48,494 bases of DNA. Origin: an uncultured Bacteroidota bacterium. Lineage in GTDB: Bacteria > Bacteroidota > Bacteroidia > Chitinophagales > Chitinophagaceae. A program made the translations under genes and the position numbers. A model generated the notes under the pieces. That model was not told the origin of the DNA. It saw only the letters and a list, made by a program, of their open reading frames with translations, and made no database searches. Below are positions 25,808 through 35,021 of the stretch, piece after piece. Numbering within the stretch: the stretch's first letter is position 1; each line of letters begins with the position of its first letter. The stretch spans positions 1 through 48,494 of the forward strand of contig CAIYKV010000059.1 in assembly GCA_903926855.1 (NCBI GenBank), read 5' to 3'.

Positions 25808-25841
25808 CCGTCATTTTAATGATGACGGTATCAAAAGATAC
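25808..25841 (-). promoter_or_regulatory. Inverted repeats upstream of the DsrE-like gene (possible Crp/Fnr operator)
   Basis: CCGTCAT (25808-25814) and ATGACGG (25822-25828) form a perfect 7-bp dyad with a 7-nt spacer. An overlapping TCATT-TT-AATGA lies at 25811-25822. A second dyad, GTATC-AAAA-GATAC, is at 25828-25841. They lie 30-63 nt before the DsrE-like ATG and next to a Crp/Fnr-family gene. Binding is inferred from position only. Confidence 0.4.
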
Positions 25842-25885
25842 ATAACCAAAAATAAATTTGAATCCGTGGGAGATGGGTGGAAATA

Positions 25886-26515
25886 TTATTTCAATTCAAT
25901 ATACCCCCTGAATAATTTGATCTTTTTTTCTTTTTCAAACTGTTTGAGGATTCTTGATATCACCACCCTGGTTGTTCCTAATTCATGCGCTAATTGTTGG
26001 TGTGATATATGAATGTGGTTTTCGGTATTGAGCGGGGCTCGTTTCAGATAATCCCAAACCCGATCCGGGATATGGTCAAAAACAATGCCTTCGAATGAAT
26101 TGATGAGTTCGTCATATCTTCTGCGGAACATATGGATTACATATTTATTCCAGGAAGGATATTTTGATTGCCATTGATAAATCAGGTCTGCAGGAAAAAT
26201 TAATACTTCAGTAGGTTCTGTTACTACACCATGCGAGCTGCTTTTGTTATTAAAATAAGCCGCCGCAAGAGACATGGTGCATGTTTCTTCTGCTCTTACA
26301 TAATACAGTAATATTTCTCTGTCTTCTTTCTGTTGATACACCCGTATCGCCCCTTTTAAGACTATCGGTAGAAATTTAACATACTGTCCATCTCGTACAA
26401 TAATATCACCTTTTTTAAAACTATTTACCTGGCCATACTTTACCAATTCTTCTCTGAATTCAGGTTCAGGGAAGAACTTTAAATACGTTTGAAATGTTTT
26501 CAGATCCTCAATCAT
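25886..26515 (-). CDS. Crp/Fnr-family transcriptional regulator
   Basis: The 209-aa protein has a cyclic-nucleotide-binding-like beta barrel (about residues 15-120, with GDIIVRDGQYVKFLPIVLKGAIRVY). A dimerisation helix follows, and then a winged helix-turn-helix at about 150-205 (ISHQQLAHELGTTRVVISRILKQFEKEKKI). The FNR cysteines needed for an Fe-S cluster and the Arg/Ser pair that binds cAMP are not evident, so the inducer is unknown. It sits upstream of, and in the same direction as, the DsrE-like and DUF1059 genes, which are its most likely targets. Confidence 0.9.
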   Translation of the reverse strand: MIEDLKTFQTYLKFFPEPEFREELVKYGQVNSFKKGDIIVRDGQYVKFLPIVLKGAIRVYQQKEDREILLYYVRAEETCTMSLAAAYFNNKSSSHGVVTEPTEVLIFPADLIYQWQSKYPSWNKYVIHMFRRRYDELINSFEGIVFDHIPDRVWDYLKRAPLNTENHIHISHQQLAHELGTTRVVISRILKQFEKEKKIKLFRGYIELK

Positions 26516-26696
26516 TTTCTGAAGAAGAAATAAGGTTCAAGATTAGTTTGAGTGAATTTCGAGCTTAGTAAAAATAGGAAATTCAGAATCTAAGACAAAT
26601 AAAACAAGGTTTTTTACCATTTTTTGACCACTCTGGCAGTCTCTTCAAAATGAGATGGCATCAGACTTAGGCTTACTTGTACCTGTTTTTTACGAA

Positions 26697-27233
26697 TTAG
26701 TTATCATTCGTTTCCAGGTTGTTTTTTAGCTGCTCAAGACTGGTGTCAATATCTTTAGTCAATGCTTTTTTCAGATTTAGCAGCATATGTATTACCCGCA
26801 TCATATAATTGAGTTCACCCATAAACACCCAGGTTAGATGGGTTTGGTTTTCTGCAAAAGGACTGGTTTCCATATACGTTTGGGCTTTGCCTGTAAATGG
26901 TTTTATAAAACGTACTTCGGAAGATATTTTTTCTGATTCAATAATTTGTGTTATTTCCTGTTCTCCTTTGCCTACCTGTTTATTTTCACTTTCCCAGGCA
27001 TAGATAAAACCCACTGTTCCATCAGTTCCGGTAAATGTTTTCTTTATTGCTGGGTCGGTCATAATCCATTTGTTATATAGTTCTCCATTTCGTAAAAGTT
27101 TACTATAATCAAACACTGCTTGTTGAGCCCTATTGATTAAAATAGTCCGAATAATAGTGTATTCCCTTGCAGAAAATAAAGCAATGATAAAGGGGATGGC
27201 AATGATGATTAAAACACACAATAATATGACCAT
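26697..27233 (-). CDS. Membrane-anchored SRPBCC (polyketide cyclase-like) protein
   Basis: From the ATG at 27233 the protein has 178 aa: an N-terminal membrane anchor (MVILLCVLIIIAIPFIIALF) and then a START/SRPBCC-type fold. The domain is recognised from VFDYSKLLRNGELYNKWIMTDP, YAWESENKQVGKGEQEI and ENQTHLTWVFMGELN. These helix-grip domains hold a hydrophobic ligand, which is unknown here. The frame is open upstream into the amylase gene (to 27320), but 27233 lies 31 nt after the amylase stop and gives a clean anchor. It may be co-transcribed with the amylase. Unlike most SRPBCC proteins it should face the periplasm. Confidence 0.72.
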   Translation of the reverse strand: MVILLCVLIIIAIPFIIALFSAREYTIIRTILINRAQQAVFDYSKLLRNGELYNKWIMTDPAIKKTFTGTDGTVGFIYAWESENKQVGKGEQEITQIIESEKISSEVRFIKPFTGKAQTYMETSPFAENQTHLTWVFMGELNYMMRVIHMLLNLKKALTKDIDTSLEQLKNNLETNDN

Positions 27234-27264
27234 GCGAATTAGTTGAAAGTGTACAATCCAATAC

Positions 27265-28617
27265 TTAATTATATTCAAAAACAAGATACCCCCATGGCTC
27301 CATTGTCGATGGTTTGCCACTTATCGTTTGGCTATTCCCTTTGAAAACATTGTAAGCTTTACCAAAGAGAGATTTGTCGGTAATGGTTATGGTTTGCTCC
27401 GTTGCGGATAAGTTAAGAATCACCAATACTTTTTTTCCGGCATTCTCACGTAAAAATGCGTAAACAGTGGCATCATTTCCGGTTGCTATTTTTTTGAATG
27501 AAGCATTGGGTGCGAGAGCCGGGTTTCTTTTATGAAGAGAAAGTAGTGTTTTATAAAATCCAGCCCTTTGAAAATTTTCGAATTGGATGGGATCCTTTTC
27601 AAAAAATGCCAATGCCCTTAATACAGGCTCTTCCTGTCCGCTATAGATTAGTGGCAGGCTATTCACCATAGTTTGGGTAAATACAGCAAAAGGAGCATGC
27701 ACTTTCCCTGGAAAACTCCCATAATCTGCCTTGTTCCAACTATTTTCATCATGATTGCTGGTAAAATATAGTTGCAATGTCTGGGCAGGGTAGAGCGCAT
27801 CATTTTGTTTGCGGATACTATCTAACCCAAATGCAGGTCTTTCACCTTTTGCAATTAGTTCCATCATATGAAACATGGTCCAGGGATAAACCGCATCAAA
27901 ACCACTTTTTGGTAAATAGGATTTATCTCCTTCGGCCAGCATAAATACATTCTTTACCTGTTTCAGCTTGCTAATACATTTACGCCAGAATTCACCGGGA
28001 ACATTCCAGGCAACATCACAACGAAATCCATCAATATCCGTGTTTACCAACCAGTATTTCATAGCAGCAATCATACTATCCTGCATTTCCTTATTGCCAT
28101 AATCCAATTGCCGGGTATCTGTCCAGTCAAACGGAACAGCTGGTTTCCCTGTTTTGTCTTTTACAAAAAAATCAGGATGTGTAGTAAGCCAGATATGGTC
28201 TGCACCGGTATGATTGGGGACCCAGTCAATAATCACTTTCATTCCCTTGCTATGGATGGATTTCACAAGCAGTTTCCAATCAGCCATGGTTCCAAATTCG
28301 GGATTGATGGCTTTGTAATCGGATACTGCATAATAACTACCCAGACTTCCTTTTCTATCCAGTTTGCTGATGGGACTTAAAGGCATGAACCACAAAGTTT
28401 GTACACCCATATCTTTCAGTCGGTCCAGATGTTTGGCAAATGCATTCAGTGTACCTTCTTTGGTATATTGACGAACATTTACTTCATAAATATTGCCGTG
28501 GATGATCCAATCGGGGTGATCAAGCTTATTATTGGAATCAGGTGTTTTGTGTAATTGGGCAATGCCAGAAAAGCCGGTAAGGATGGCAAATAGAAGGGCC
28601 AGGGTATTTTTTTTCAT
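27265..28617 (-). CDS. Secreted GH13 alpha-amylase family protein
   Basis: The 450-aa enzyme has a signal peptide (1-20, ending GIAQ) and a GH13 (beta/alpha)8 barrel. The four conserved regions are visible: DWVPNHT (131-137), DGFRCDVAW with nucleophile Asp201, the acid/base Glu229 in MLAEGDK, and SNHDENSW with Asp290. A short all-beta C-terminal domain follows (AFLRENAGKKVLVILNLS). It should hydrolyse alpha-1,4-glucans or maltodextrins in the periplasm or outside. The calcium-site B domain is short. No SusC/SusD pair lies nearby, so it is not a canonical Sus locus. Confidence 0.92.
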   Translation of the reverse strand: MKKNTLALLFAILTGFSGIAQLHKTPDSNNKLDHPDWIIHGNIYEVNVRQYTKEGTLNAFAKHLDRLKDMGVQTLWFMPLSPISKLDRKGSLGSYYAVSDYKAINPEFGTMADWKLLVKSIHSKGMKVIIDWVPNHTGADHIWLTTHPDFFVKDKTGKPAVPFDWTDTRQLDYGNKEMQDSMIAAMKYWLVNTDIDGFRCDVAWNVPGEFWRKCISKLKQVKNVFMLAEGDKSYLPKSGFDAVYPWTMFHMMELIAKGERPAFGLDSIRKQNDALYPAQTLQLYFTSNHDENSWNKADYGSFPGKVHAPFAVFTQTMVNSLPLIYSGQEEPVLRALAFFEKDPIQFENFQRAGFYKTLLSLHKRNPALAPNASFKKIATGNDATVYAFLRENAGKKVLVILNLSATEQTITITDKSLFGKAYNVFKGNSQTISGKPSTMEPWGYLVFEYN

Positions 28618-28696
28618 AATAGCATTTTTCGAGACAAATAAAGCTAAGCATTTATTACAGAATATAAAAAGAGACTGGTTCTGAACATATACTTAT

Positions 28697-28930
28697 TCAA
28701 CTGATATCATCCGGGCCTGATTTGGGCGGTTTTTCTTTCATGTATAATACAAAATGAATAACGGTATATACAATCCATACCAGGAGGAAAGCTGCCCGTT
28801 CCAGGATTTTCATATTGTCATTTGATCGGAAGGAGTTAATGAGAATTTCAGTTCCGGTTATGATCAGGAACAGGCCAATAATCGAAGCGTATAAATGCAG
28901 TTTTTTCTTCGGGAGAGTAAAAAAATTCAT
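28697..28930 (-). CDS. Small two-span membrane protein
   Basis: The 77-aa product has two clear hydrophobic segments (about residues 12-30, LYASIIGLFLIITGTEILI, and 45-65, AAFLLVWIVYTVIHFVLYM) and a polar C-terminus (KEKPPKSGPDDIS). I do not recognise a family. Codon use and composition look like neighbouring genes. It is upstream of the amylase on the same strand with a 79-nt gap. Between it and DUF779 lies a 195-nt interval with only one weak hairpin (28951-28958 with 28973-28980). Confidence 0.6.
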   Translation of the reverse strand: MNFFTLPKKKLHLYASIIGLFLIITGTEILINSFRSNDNMKILERAAFLLVWIVYTVIHFVLYMKEKPPKSGPDDIS

Positions 28931-29125
28931 TAACGGTTAAGTTTTAATGGAAGAGATGTCATTTTAGGGGTGCATCTCTTTTACAAATTTCAGCTTCCCA
29001 ATTTGTAGTCATCAAATCCATGCGGTATTTGATTTATTCCGATATGAAGATAGGAAAAGTTTATAGATTCTATTTAGCACAAGCATTCATAGCATTTATT
29101 TAATAGAATGGGCCTAGAGGGGATT

Positions 29126-29500
29126 CTAATCAGGTAACAACAGCGGTTCCAAATCGAGTAATTCCTCTTCGCTAAATAGTTTTGAATGAATCAGGAATCT
29201 CAGCCCAAGTGGAATTTCAAGGGAAAAACTGCTTCCTCTGCCAGGCGTAATATCGAGTATGAGTTGTGTATGCTGCCAGTAAGAAAATTGATCTGAAGCC
29301 ATATAAAATCGGCAGCCTTCTATTTCGCCGAGACAAACATCATTACTGCCTATTAGAAACTCTCCTTTGGTAAAGCACATAGGTTGACTGCCATCACAAC
29401 AACCGCCGCTTTGGTGAAACATCAGATCACCATGGGCTGATTGTAATCGATGAATGAGTTCTTTCGCTTTTTCGGTAACTAAGATTCGTTTAACTGGCAT
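29126..29500 (-). CDS. DUF779 protein, linked to aldehyde dehydrogenase
   Basis: The 124-aa protein is a DUF779 member. The conserved Cys-rich motif HQSGGCCDGSQPMCF (about 29-43) is followed by GSNDVCLGEIEGCRFYMASDQF, a C-terminal LDITPGRGSSFSLEIPLGLRF and the usual Glu/Leu tail. DUF779 genes are commonly found beside acetaldehyde/aldehyde dehydrogenases, as here, and are presumed to assist them; the biochemical role is unknown. The four or five cysteines suggest metal or redox chemistry. It starts 20 nt after a strong terminator that ends the dehydrogenase transcript, so its expression may depend on readthrough. Confidence 0.9.
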   Translation of the reverse strand: MPVKRILVTEKAKELIHRLQSAHGDLMFHQSGGCCDGSQPMCFTKGEFLIGSNDVCLGEIEGCRFYMASDQFSYWQHTQLILDITPGRGSSFSLEIPLGLRFLIHSKLFSEEELLDLEPLLLPD

Positions 29501-29519
29501 ACATCTAAAATGAAAGGGT

Positions 29520-29545
29520 AAAAAAGGCGGGGATCTCTCCCCGCC
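29520..29545 (-). terminator. Strong intrinsic terminator between aldehyde dehydrogenase and DUF779
   Basis: On the minus strand GGCGGGGA pairs perfectly with TCCCCGCC (29538-29545 with 29526-29533) across a 4-nt loop. Six T (29525-29520) follow. It is G+C-rich and unusually strong for this window. Confidence 0.9.
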
Positions 29546-29570
29546 ATATGATTGCTAAAAATGGTAATCA

Positions 29571-31103
29571 CTAAAAGAAACCCAGTTTTTTCTTATCATA
29601 AGAGATCAGCATATTTTTTGTTTGCCTGTAATGTGCCAGCATCATTTTATGTGTTTCTCTTCCGAATCCTGATTTTTTATATCCGCCAAATGGTGCATGT
29701 GCAGGGTAAGCATGGTAACAGTTTACCCATACCCTTCCGGCCTGAATAGCACGGGGAACCTGATAGAGTTCATGGGCGTCCCTTGTCCATACACCTGCTC
29801 CCAATCCATACAAAGTATCATTGGCAATAGCAATGGCTTCTTCGGTTGTTTTGAAAGTGGCAACCGCTACTACCGGCCCGAATATTTCTTCCTGAAAAAT
29901 ACGCATTTTGTTATGGCCTTTGAACATGGTAGGTTTGATATAATATCCATGTTCCAAACCGCTATTCTGGTGAAACGCTTCACCGCCACAGAGTAATTGA
30001 GCACCTTCCTGTTTGGCAATATCCAGGTAACTCAGAATTTTATTGTATTGATCTTCCGAAGCCTGTGCACCCATCATGGTATCTGCACTTAAGGGGTTAC
30101 CCAGTTTAATCGCATTCACCCTGGCCACTACTCTTGCTAAGAATTTATCAGCGATGCTCTCATGTACTAATATCCGGCTTGGACAAGTACATACTTCTCC
30201 CTGGTTAAGGGCAAACAACACAGCACCTTCAATGGCTTTGTCAAAGAAGTCATCATCAGCATCCGCTACAGACGGAAAAAAGATATTAGGAGATTTTCCA
30301 CCCAATTCCATGGTAACCGGAATAATGTTTTCTGAAGCATATTGCATAATCAGTCTGCCTGTAGTAGTTTCACCTGTAAAGGCAATTTTGTTAATTTCCT
30401 TAGAAGTTGCTAAAGGTTTCCCGGCTTCTAATCCAAAACCAGTTACTACATTTAATACACCAGCGGGTAGGATATTCCCAATCAATTCCATTAGTATTAT
30501 TAATGAAGTTGGCGTTTGTTCGGCAGGTTTTACCACAACACAACATCCTGCAGCAAGTGCCGGTGCTATTTTCCAGGAAGCCATCAATAGGGGAAAATTC
30601 CATGGAATAATTTGTCCAACTACCCCTAATGGTTCATGTAAATTAATGCAAACGGTATTTTCATCATGTTCAGAAACACTTCCTTCTTCTGCCCTGATAA
30701 CCCCGGCAAAATATCTGAAATGGTCAACGCAGAGTGGCAGGTCTGCTGCGCGGGTTTCCCGGATTGCTTTTCCATTATCAATGGTTTCAACAATAGCCAG
30801 GTATTCCAGGTTGTCTTCAATTACCTGTGCAATTTTTAATAAAAGATTGCTACGGGTAGTTACTGAACTTTTGCTCCAGGTTAAAAAAGCTTTGTTGGCA
30901 GCTTTTACCGCCTTTTCAATATCGGCAGCATTTCCCCTTGCAGCATGTGTAAAAACTTTTCCATCAATAGGAGAGATATTTTCAAAATATTCCCCAGAAT
31001 CAGGGGCTTGCCATTTACCATCAATAAAATGGTCGTAACGGGCTTTGAAAGCGGGTCGGGCCGCCACAAGTGATGGGCTGGCAACAGTAGTTTCTGTACT
31101 CAT
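29571..31103 (-). CDS. Aldehyde dehydrogenase (ExaC/AldB type)
   Basis: From the ATG at 31103 the enzyme has 510 aa, as expected for NAD(P)-dependent acetaldehyde/aliphatic aldehyde dehydrogenases of the ExaC/AldB group. Active-site residues are Asn169 in [10 protein letters not shown], Glu266 in [10 protein letters not shown] and Cys305 in [11 protein letters not shown]; the second cysteine two residues on is typical of this group. The glycine motif is FTGETTTGR. The frame is open another 38 codons upstream, but that part is low-quality and overlaps the regulatory region. It pairs with DUF779 and diverges from an AraC regulator. The physiological aldehyde is not known. Confidence 0.93.
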   Translation of the reverse strand: MSTETTVASPSLVAARPAFKARYDHFIDGKWQAPDSGEYFENISPIDGKVFTHAARGNAADIEKAVKAANKAFLTWSKSSVTTRSNLLLKIAQVIEDNLEYLAIVETIDNGKAIRETRAADLPLCVDHFRYFAGVIRAEEGSVSEHDENTVCINLHEPLGVVGQIIPWNFPLLMASWKIAPALAAGCCVVVKPAEQTPTSLIILMELIGNILPAGVLNVVTGFGLEAGKPLATSKEINKIAFTGETTTGRLIMQYASENIIPVTMELGGKSPNIFFPSVADADDDFFDKAIEGAVLFALNQGEVCTCPSRILVHESIADKFLARVVARVNAIKLGNPLSADTMMGAQASEDQYNKILSYLDIAKQEGAQLLCGGEAFHQNSGLEHGYYIKPTMFKGHNKMRIFQEEIFGPVVAVATFKTTEEAIAIANDTLYGLGAGVWTRDAHELYQVPRAIQAGRVWVNCYHAYPAHAPFGGYKKSGFGRETHKMMLAHYRQTKNMLISYDKKKLGFF

Positions 31104-31165
31104 AATATGGCATTTAATCGTTAAAGAATGCCTGAAACTAATCTCCTTTTGAAGTTGACTGCCTG

Positions 31166-31201
31166 CATAATTGTATTTTTCAATAGCACAATTGTACCTT
31201 T
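31166..31201. promoter_or_regulatory. Tandem 15-bp direct repeats, candidate AraC operator
   Basis: 31166-31180 and 31187-31201 match at 12 of 15 positions, with core AATTGTA at 31169-31175 and 31190-31196. The repeats are offset by exactly 21 bp, two helical turns. They sit in the 162-bp region between the divergent aldehyde dehydrogenase and AraC genes, the arrangement usual for an AraC-family dimer site. Binding is inferred. Confidence 0.55.
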
Positions 31202-31265
31202 TTCTAAATCCTGACAAACAAAATTCACCTCATTTCGCAATGTTTTGTAATTTAAGGTTACGATT

Positions 31266-32198
31266 ATGCCAATAGGAAAACGATTAGATAGTATTGAACT
31301 CACCCATCCCAAATATCTCCAGACCCTGGTAGAGAATAGGCGGATATTTAATCTGGATAATTGTGAACTGAATATTTTCGAAAGCTACCAGCAGGCTTAC
31401 CGGGTTCCCCTTACTTTTAATGATTTTGTGATCACCAGCATGATAAGGGGTAAGAAGGTAATGCACCTATACAATAAACCTTCTTTTGATTACCTGCCTG
31501 GTGAAACCGTAATCCTGCCTGCCAATGAAACCATGGTAATTGATTTTCCTGAAGCACAGGCAGCAACCCCTACCCAGTGCATTGCATTAGCGGTTGATCA
31601 AAAATATATTTCCGGAACTTTAGAATACCTGAATCATTTTTACAATAGTGATAAATCTGAGCAGCAAGACTGGCGTTTACAATTTAACCAATATCATTTT
31701 GCGAATGATACAGAGATCACTGATTTGATTAATAAACTGATCCGGATCTGCAGTGGTACAGAAAAAGCGAAAAATATATTTGCTGATCTTAGTCTGAAAG
31801 AATTATTGATACGATTGGTGCAAAGCCAGCACCTGGAACAGGTATACACTGAAAGTTCGGAGATACAGAATCAAACAAGATTGCATTATGTGTTAAACTA
31901 TATCAGTGGCCACCTGACAGATGGAATTGTTGTAAATGAGCTTTCCAAAAAAGCTTATATGAGCCGGAACCTTTTTTTTAAATGGTTTAAAGAACAGGTA
32001 GGTATTACACCGCTGGAGTTTATCAATAACGAACGTATTAAAATGGCCAAACAGTTATTGAAAGATACACGTACCAGTATTACAACTGTTAGCTTGCAAT
32101 GCGGATTTACGGATGTGAATTATTTTGTCAGGCTATTTAAAAAAACAGAAGGTATCACCCCGGCTGTTTACAGAACCTGCGTAATGAGTAATTCCTGA
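31266..32198 (+). CDS. AraC-family transcriptional regulator
   Basis: The 310-aa protein has an AraC-type N-terminal sensing domain of the PF06719 kind (about 15-180, with DFVITSMIRGKKVMHLYNKPSFDYLPGETVILPANE). A C-terminal double helix-turn-helix covers about 200-305 (DGIVVNELSKKAYMSRNLFFKWFKEQVGITPLEFINNERI and TTVSLQCGFTDVNYFVRLFKKTEGITP). It most likely activates the divergent aldehyde dehydrogenase in response to an aldehyde or alcohol, as for similarly placed regulators; this is inference. The inducer is unknown. A weak -7 match (TAATTTAA) lies just upstream. Confidence 0.9.
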   Translation: MPIGKRLDSIELTHPKYLQTLVENRRIFNLDNCELNIFESYQQAYRVPLTFNDFVITSMIRGKKVMHLYNKPSFDYLPGETVILPANETMVIDFPEAQAATPTQCIALAVDQKYISGTLEYLNHFYNSDKSEQQDWRLQFNQYHFANDTEITDLINKLIRICSGTEKAKNIFADLSLKELLIRLVQSQHLEQVYTESSEIQNQTRLHYVLNYISGHLTDGIVVNELSKKAYMSRNLFFKWFKEQVGITPLEFINNERIKMAKQLLKDTRTSITTVSLQCGFTDVNYFVRLFKKTEGITPAVYRTCVMSNS

Positions 32199-32231
32199 AC
32201 AGGCCAGTTTTTCATTACTATCTATTTCCTG

Positions 32232-34754
32232 TTATTTACTAACTAAACTTCCCAGTTCTCTTTTTCTCCATTTTATGATTTCATACCATATTACCGATGC
32301 AAAACCAGTGCCAATGCAGAGTAACAATTCGGGTGCTGGTAATGAAGAGAACAGGAAGAAAGAAGAAAAAACAGGAATGTAAAATAAAGAACCTGTTATA
32401 GCAATGGTAAGAAGAATGATCAGTAAAACAAGGTTATTCTTATATTTCAAAGTCGTGAGCACTGAATAATAAAATGATCGGTTAATCAATGTCAGGAATA
32501 TATTTGCTGATATAAGTACTGCAAAGACCATGGTTCTGGTAATTGTTTCATTGAGCCCTTGACTTACAGCATATTGGTAAATACCCAATGTTCCTGCTGT
32601 AATGAATAATCCCTGTATGATACTGGTAGTTAATTCTTTCCAATTGAAAAAATTGCTGGTAAATGGCCGCGGTTTTTGTAGCATAGTATTTTTTTCCATT
32701 GGCTCGTTTTCATAAATTATCGAGCAGGTAGGCCCCATGATCAGTTCCAGAAAAATAATATGAACTGGTGAGAATATATTCGGATAGATCCAACCCAGTG
32801 CCAGGGGAGTAAATACAGTGAGTATAATAGGGAGATGAATCGAAATAATATACCGGATCGCTTTTTTGAGGTTAGTATAGATTCTCCTTCCCATGGCAAC
32901 GGCATCCACCATTTTCGATAGATCATCTTCCAGTAAAATCAATGAAGCTGCCTGTTTAGCTATTTCGGTTCCTTTTTTACCCATGGCTATACCTATGTGG
33001 GCAGATTTCAAAGCTGGGCCATCATTTACACCATCACCTGTCATTGCAACAATTTCATGATTTGCTTTCAGTGTATTGATGATCTTTAATTTTGCTTCAG
33101 GGAACATTCTGGTAAATACAAAACAGGAAGTAACTTTTTTGGTTAGTTCTGTATCAGATAGCTGCATTAATTCATCCCCTGTAATTGTTTTTTCATATCC
33201 CCTGAAGCCTATCTGTTTAGCAATTGCAGAAGTGGTAGCAGAATTATCTCCCGTTACAATTTTTACAGCTATGCCGGCTGTATAAAAATCATTTAATACA
33301 GATTGAATATTTTTTTTTGGCGGATCATAAAATCCAACCAGTCCTTTAAATCGGAAAGGGAATTCCTGCTGGGTTGCAGGGAAATCAGTGCCTGCAAATT
33401 CAGCATCCGCTACTGCCAAAACACGATATCCTTCATTGGCAAGTGTAGTGATGGCGGATTCGATTTGTTCTGTTTGGGTTATGGTAAGTGAACAGCTATT
33501 CATAATGGCCTCTGGGGCGCCTTTGGCTGCTATGATTCTGTTTTTGATATTGTTTTCAAACAAATGAGTCATCATTGGGGGCTTCCCAGCCAGTGGGTAT
33601 TCGTGAATCATTTTATACTGTTGTCTTTCATCTTTTCCAATAACAGTGGAATAGGCATTATGCAGGGCAGTCTCCATCGGGTCAAAAGGAATGGGTTCAC
33701 TGGCCCACATAGCTATTTGTATCAGCTCTTTTTCCTCTTCTGTTTTTATATTTTTCAGGTCAATAATAGTTTGCTCAGAAGGCACGAAGAGTTTTGCCAG
33801 GGTCATTTTGTTTTCAGTAAGTGTTCCGGTTTTATCTGTGCAAATCACAGTAGCACTACCCAAAGTTTCAACAGTCTTCATTTGTTTTACCACGATCCCC
33901 ATTTTCATTAATCTCCAGGCACCCAATGCCATAAATGTGGTAAAAGCTACCGGAATCTCTTCCGGTAAAATGCTCATGGCAAGTGTGAGTGCTTTTAAGA
34001 GGCTATCTAATACGCTATGTGAAATTGTATAATTTATCAACCAAACAATCCCGAAGACAATAGCTCCGGCAATCACCATTTTCTTGACAAAATCCCCAAT
34101 CTGGGTTTCAAGGGGTGTTTTTTCTTCCTTGATGTTTTCCAGGCTTTCTCCTATTTTACCCAATTTTGTATTACTTCCGATTGCAGTTATAGTGGCAATG
34201 GCCAAACCACTGGCTACTGTTGTACCTCTGTAAACATTTTTATCTTCTTTATCCACATCCTTAAATAATGGAAAGGATTCGCCGGTAAGTATTGATTCAT
34301 TCACCGAAAAATCATTAGAATGAATAATCACTCCATCAGCAGCTATCGACCCCCCCTCTTCAATGATCATACTATCACCCATTACAAGTTCATCCGTTTT
34401 TATCTCCCTAACCTCCCCATCCCTGATTACTTTGCAGGTAGGTTGGGTAAAATCTTTTAGTTTCTCCAAAGCATTTCTGCTTCTTGAATCCTGGTATAAG
34501 GAAATAGTTACTACCAGTACGATGGCAGATGCAAGAAAGATGCCATCACCTGTATTACCGCTGATAAAATAAATACAGGAAGCCGCCAACAAGAGAATAA
34601 CCATTGGCTCTTTGGCTAGACTTTTTAGTGCATCAATAAACCTATTTTCTTTTTTGTAACGAAGATTGTTAGTTCCGAATTCGTTCCTTGCTTCAATTAC
34701 TTTTTCAGCGCTTAGGCCTTGGGTTGCAAAATTATTAATCGGTATCATACTCAA
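32232..34754 (-). CDS. P-type cation-transporting ATPase (P2-like, possibly Ca2+)
   Basis: The 840-aa protein is a complete P-type ATPase. It shows LTGES (156-160), SILPEEIPVAF in M4 (about 261-271), and TDKTGTLTENKMTL with phosphorylated Asp307. GDGVNDGPALKSAHIGIAMG is in the hinge and about ten membrane segments are expected. The architecture is that of P2-type (Ca2+/cation) pumps. The M6 segment reads FLELIMGPTCSIIYENEP rather than the NLVTDGLPA of SERCA-type Ca2+ pumps, so the transported ion is uncertain. It is unrelated in subtype to the MgtA pump in this window. The start could also be the ATG two codons downstream. It converges with the AraC gene. Confidence 0.88.
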   Translation of the reverse strand: MSMIPINNFATQGLSAEKVIEARNEFGTNNLRYKKENRFIDALKSLAKEPMVILLLAASCIYFISGNTGDGIFLASAIVLVVTISLYQDSRSRNALEKLKDFTQPTCKVIRDGEVREIKTDELVMGDSMIIEEGGSIAADGVIIHSNDFSVNESILTGESFPLFKDVDKEDKNVYRGTTVASGLAIATITAIGSNTKLGKIGESLENIKEEKTPLETQIGDFVKKMVIAGAIVFGIVWLINYTISHSVLDSLLKALTLAMSILPEEIPVAFTTFMALGAWRLMKMGIVVKQMKTVETLGSATVICTDKTGTLTENKMTLAKLFVPSEQTIIDLKNIKTEEEKELIQIAMWASEPIPFDPMETALHNAYSTVIGKDERQQYKMIHEYPLAGKPPMMTHLFENNIKNRIIAAKGAPEAIMNSCSLTITQTEQIESAITTLANEGYRVLAVADAEFAGTDFPATQQEFPFRFKGLVGFYDPPKKNIQSVLNDFYTAGIAVKIVTGDNSATTSAIAKQIGFRGYEKTITGDELMQLSDTELTKKVTSCFVFTRMFPEAKLKIINTLKANHEIVAMTGDGVNDGPALKSAHIGIAMGKKGTEIAKQAASLILLEDDLSKMVDAVAMGRRIYTNLKKAIRYIISIHLPIILTVFTPLALGWIYPNIFSPVHIIFLELIMGPTCSIIYENEPMEKNTMLQKPRPFTSNFFNWKELTTSIIQGLFITAGTLGIYQYAVSQGLNETITRTMVFAVLISANIFLTLINRSFYYSVLTTLKYKNNLVLLIILLTIAITGSLFYIPVFSSFFLFSSLPAPELLLCIGTGFASVIWYEIIKWRKRELGSLVSK

Positions 34755-35021
34755 TCAGTTGGGTGGCGATACCCCGGTAGAATCGTCATTGGTTAATAGG
34801 ATACTGAGATTTATGCACAGGAAGCAGGCTATAGTCAGTATTTTTCTAGTATCGCGAAATTACTAAACTAAGTTGGGCTGGTTAAGGCATAAAATACTGA
34901 TTCTGGTCATCTTACTTAATAAATAGCCAGTTTAGCACAAATTATCAGGTTGCTTGCCCATTCTTCATATTGGAAAATGATGGGATAGATTACCTGGTTT
35001 AGTGGAAACTATTTTTTCAGC

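Noticed and set aside
28951..28980. Hairpin AAGAGATG/CATCTCTT after DUF779 as a terminator
   Set aside because: The 8-bp stem has a 14-nt loop and no T tract on the minus strand where it would be needed.
30076..31038. 320-codon + strand ORF opposite the aldehyde dehydrogenase
   Set aside because: It is a shadow of a strongly conserved gene; its translation is Ser/Thr/Ile-rich with no domain.
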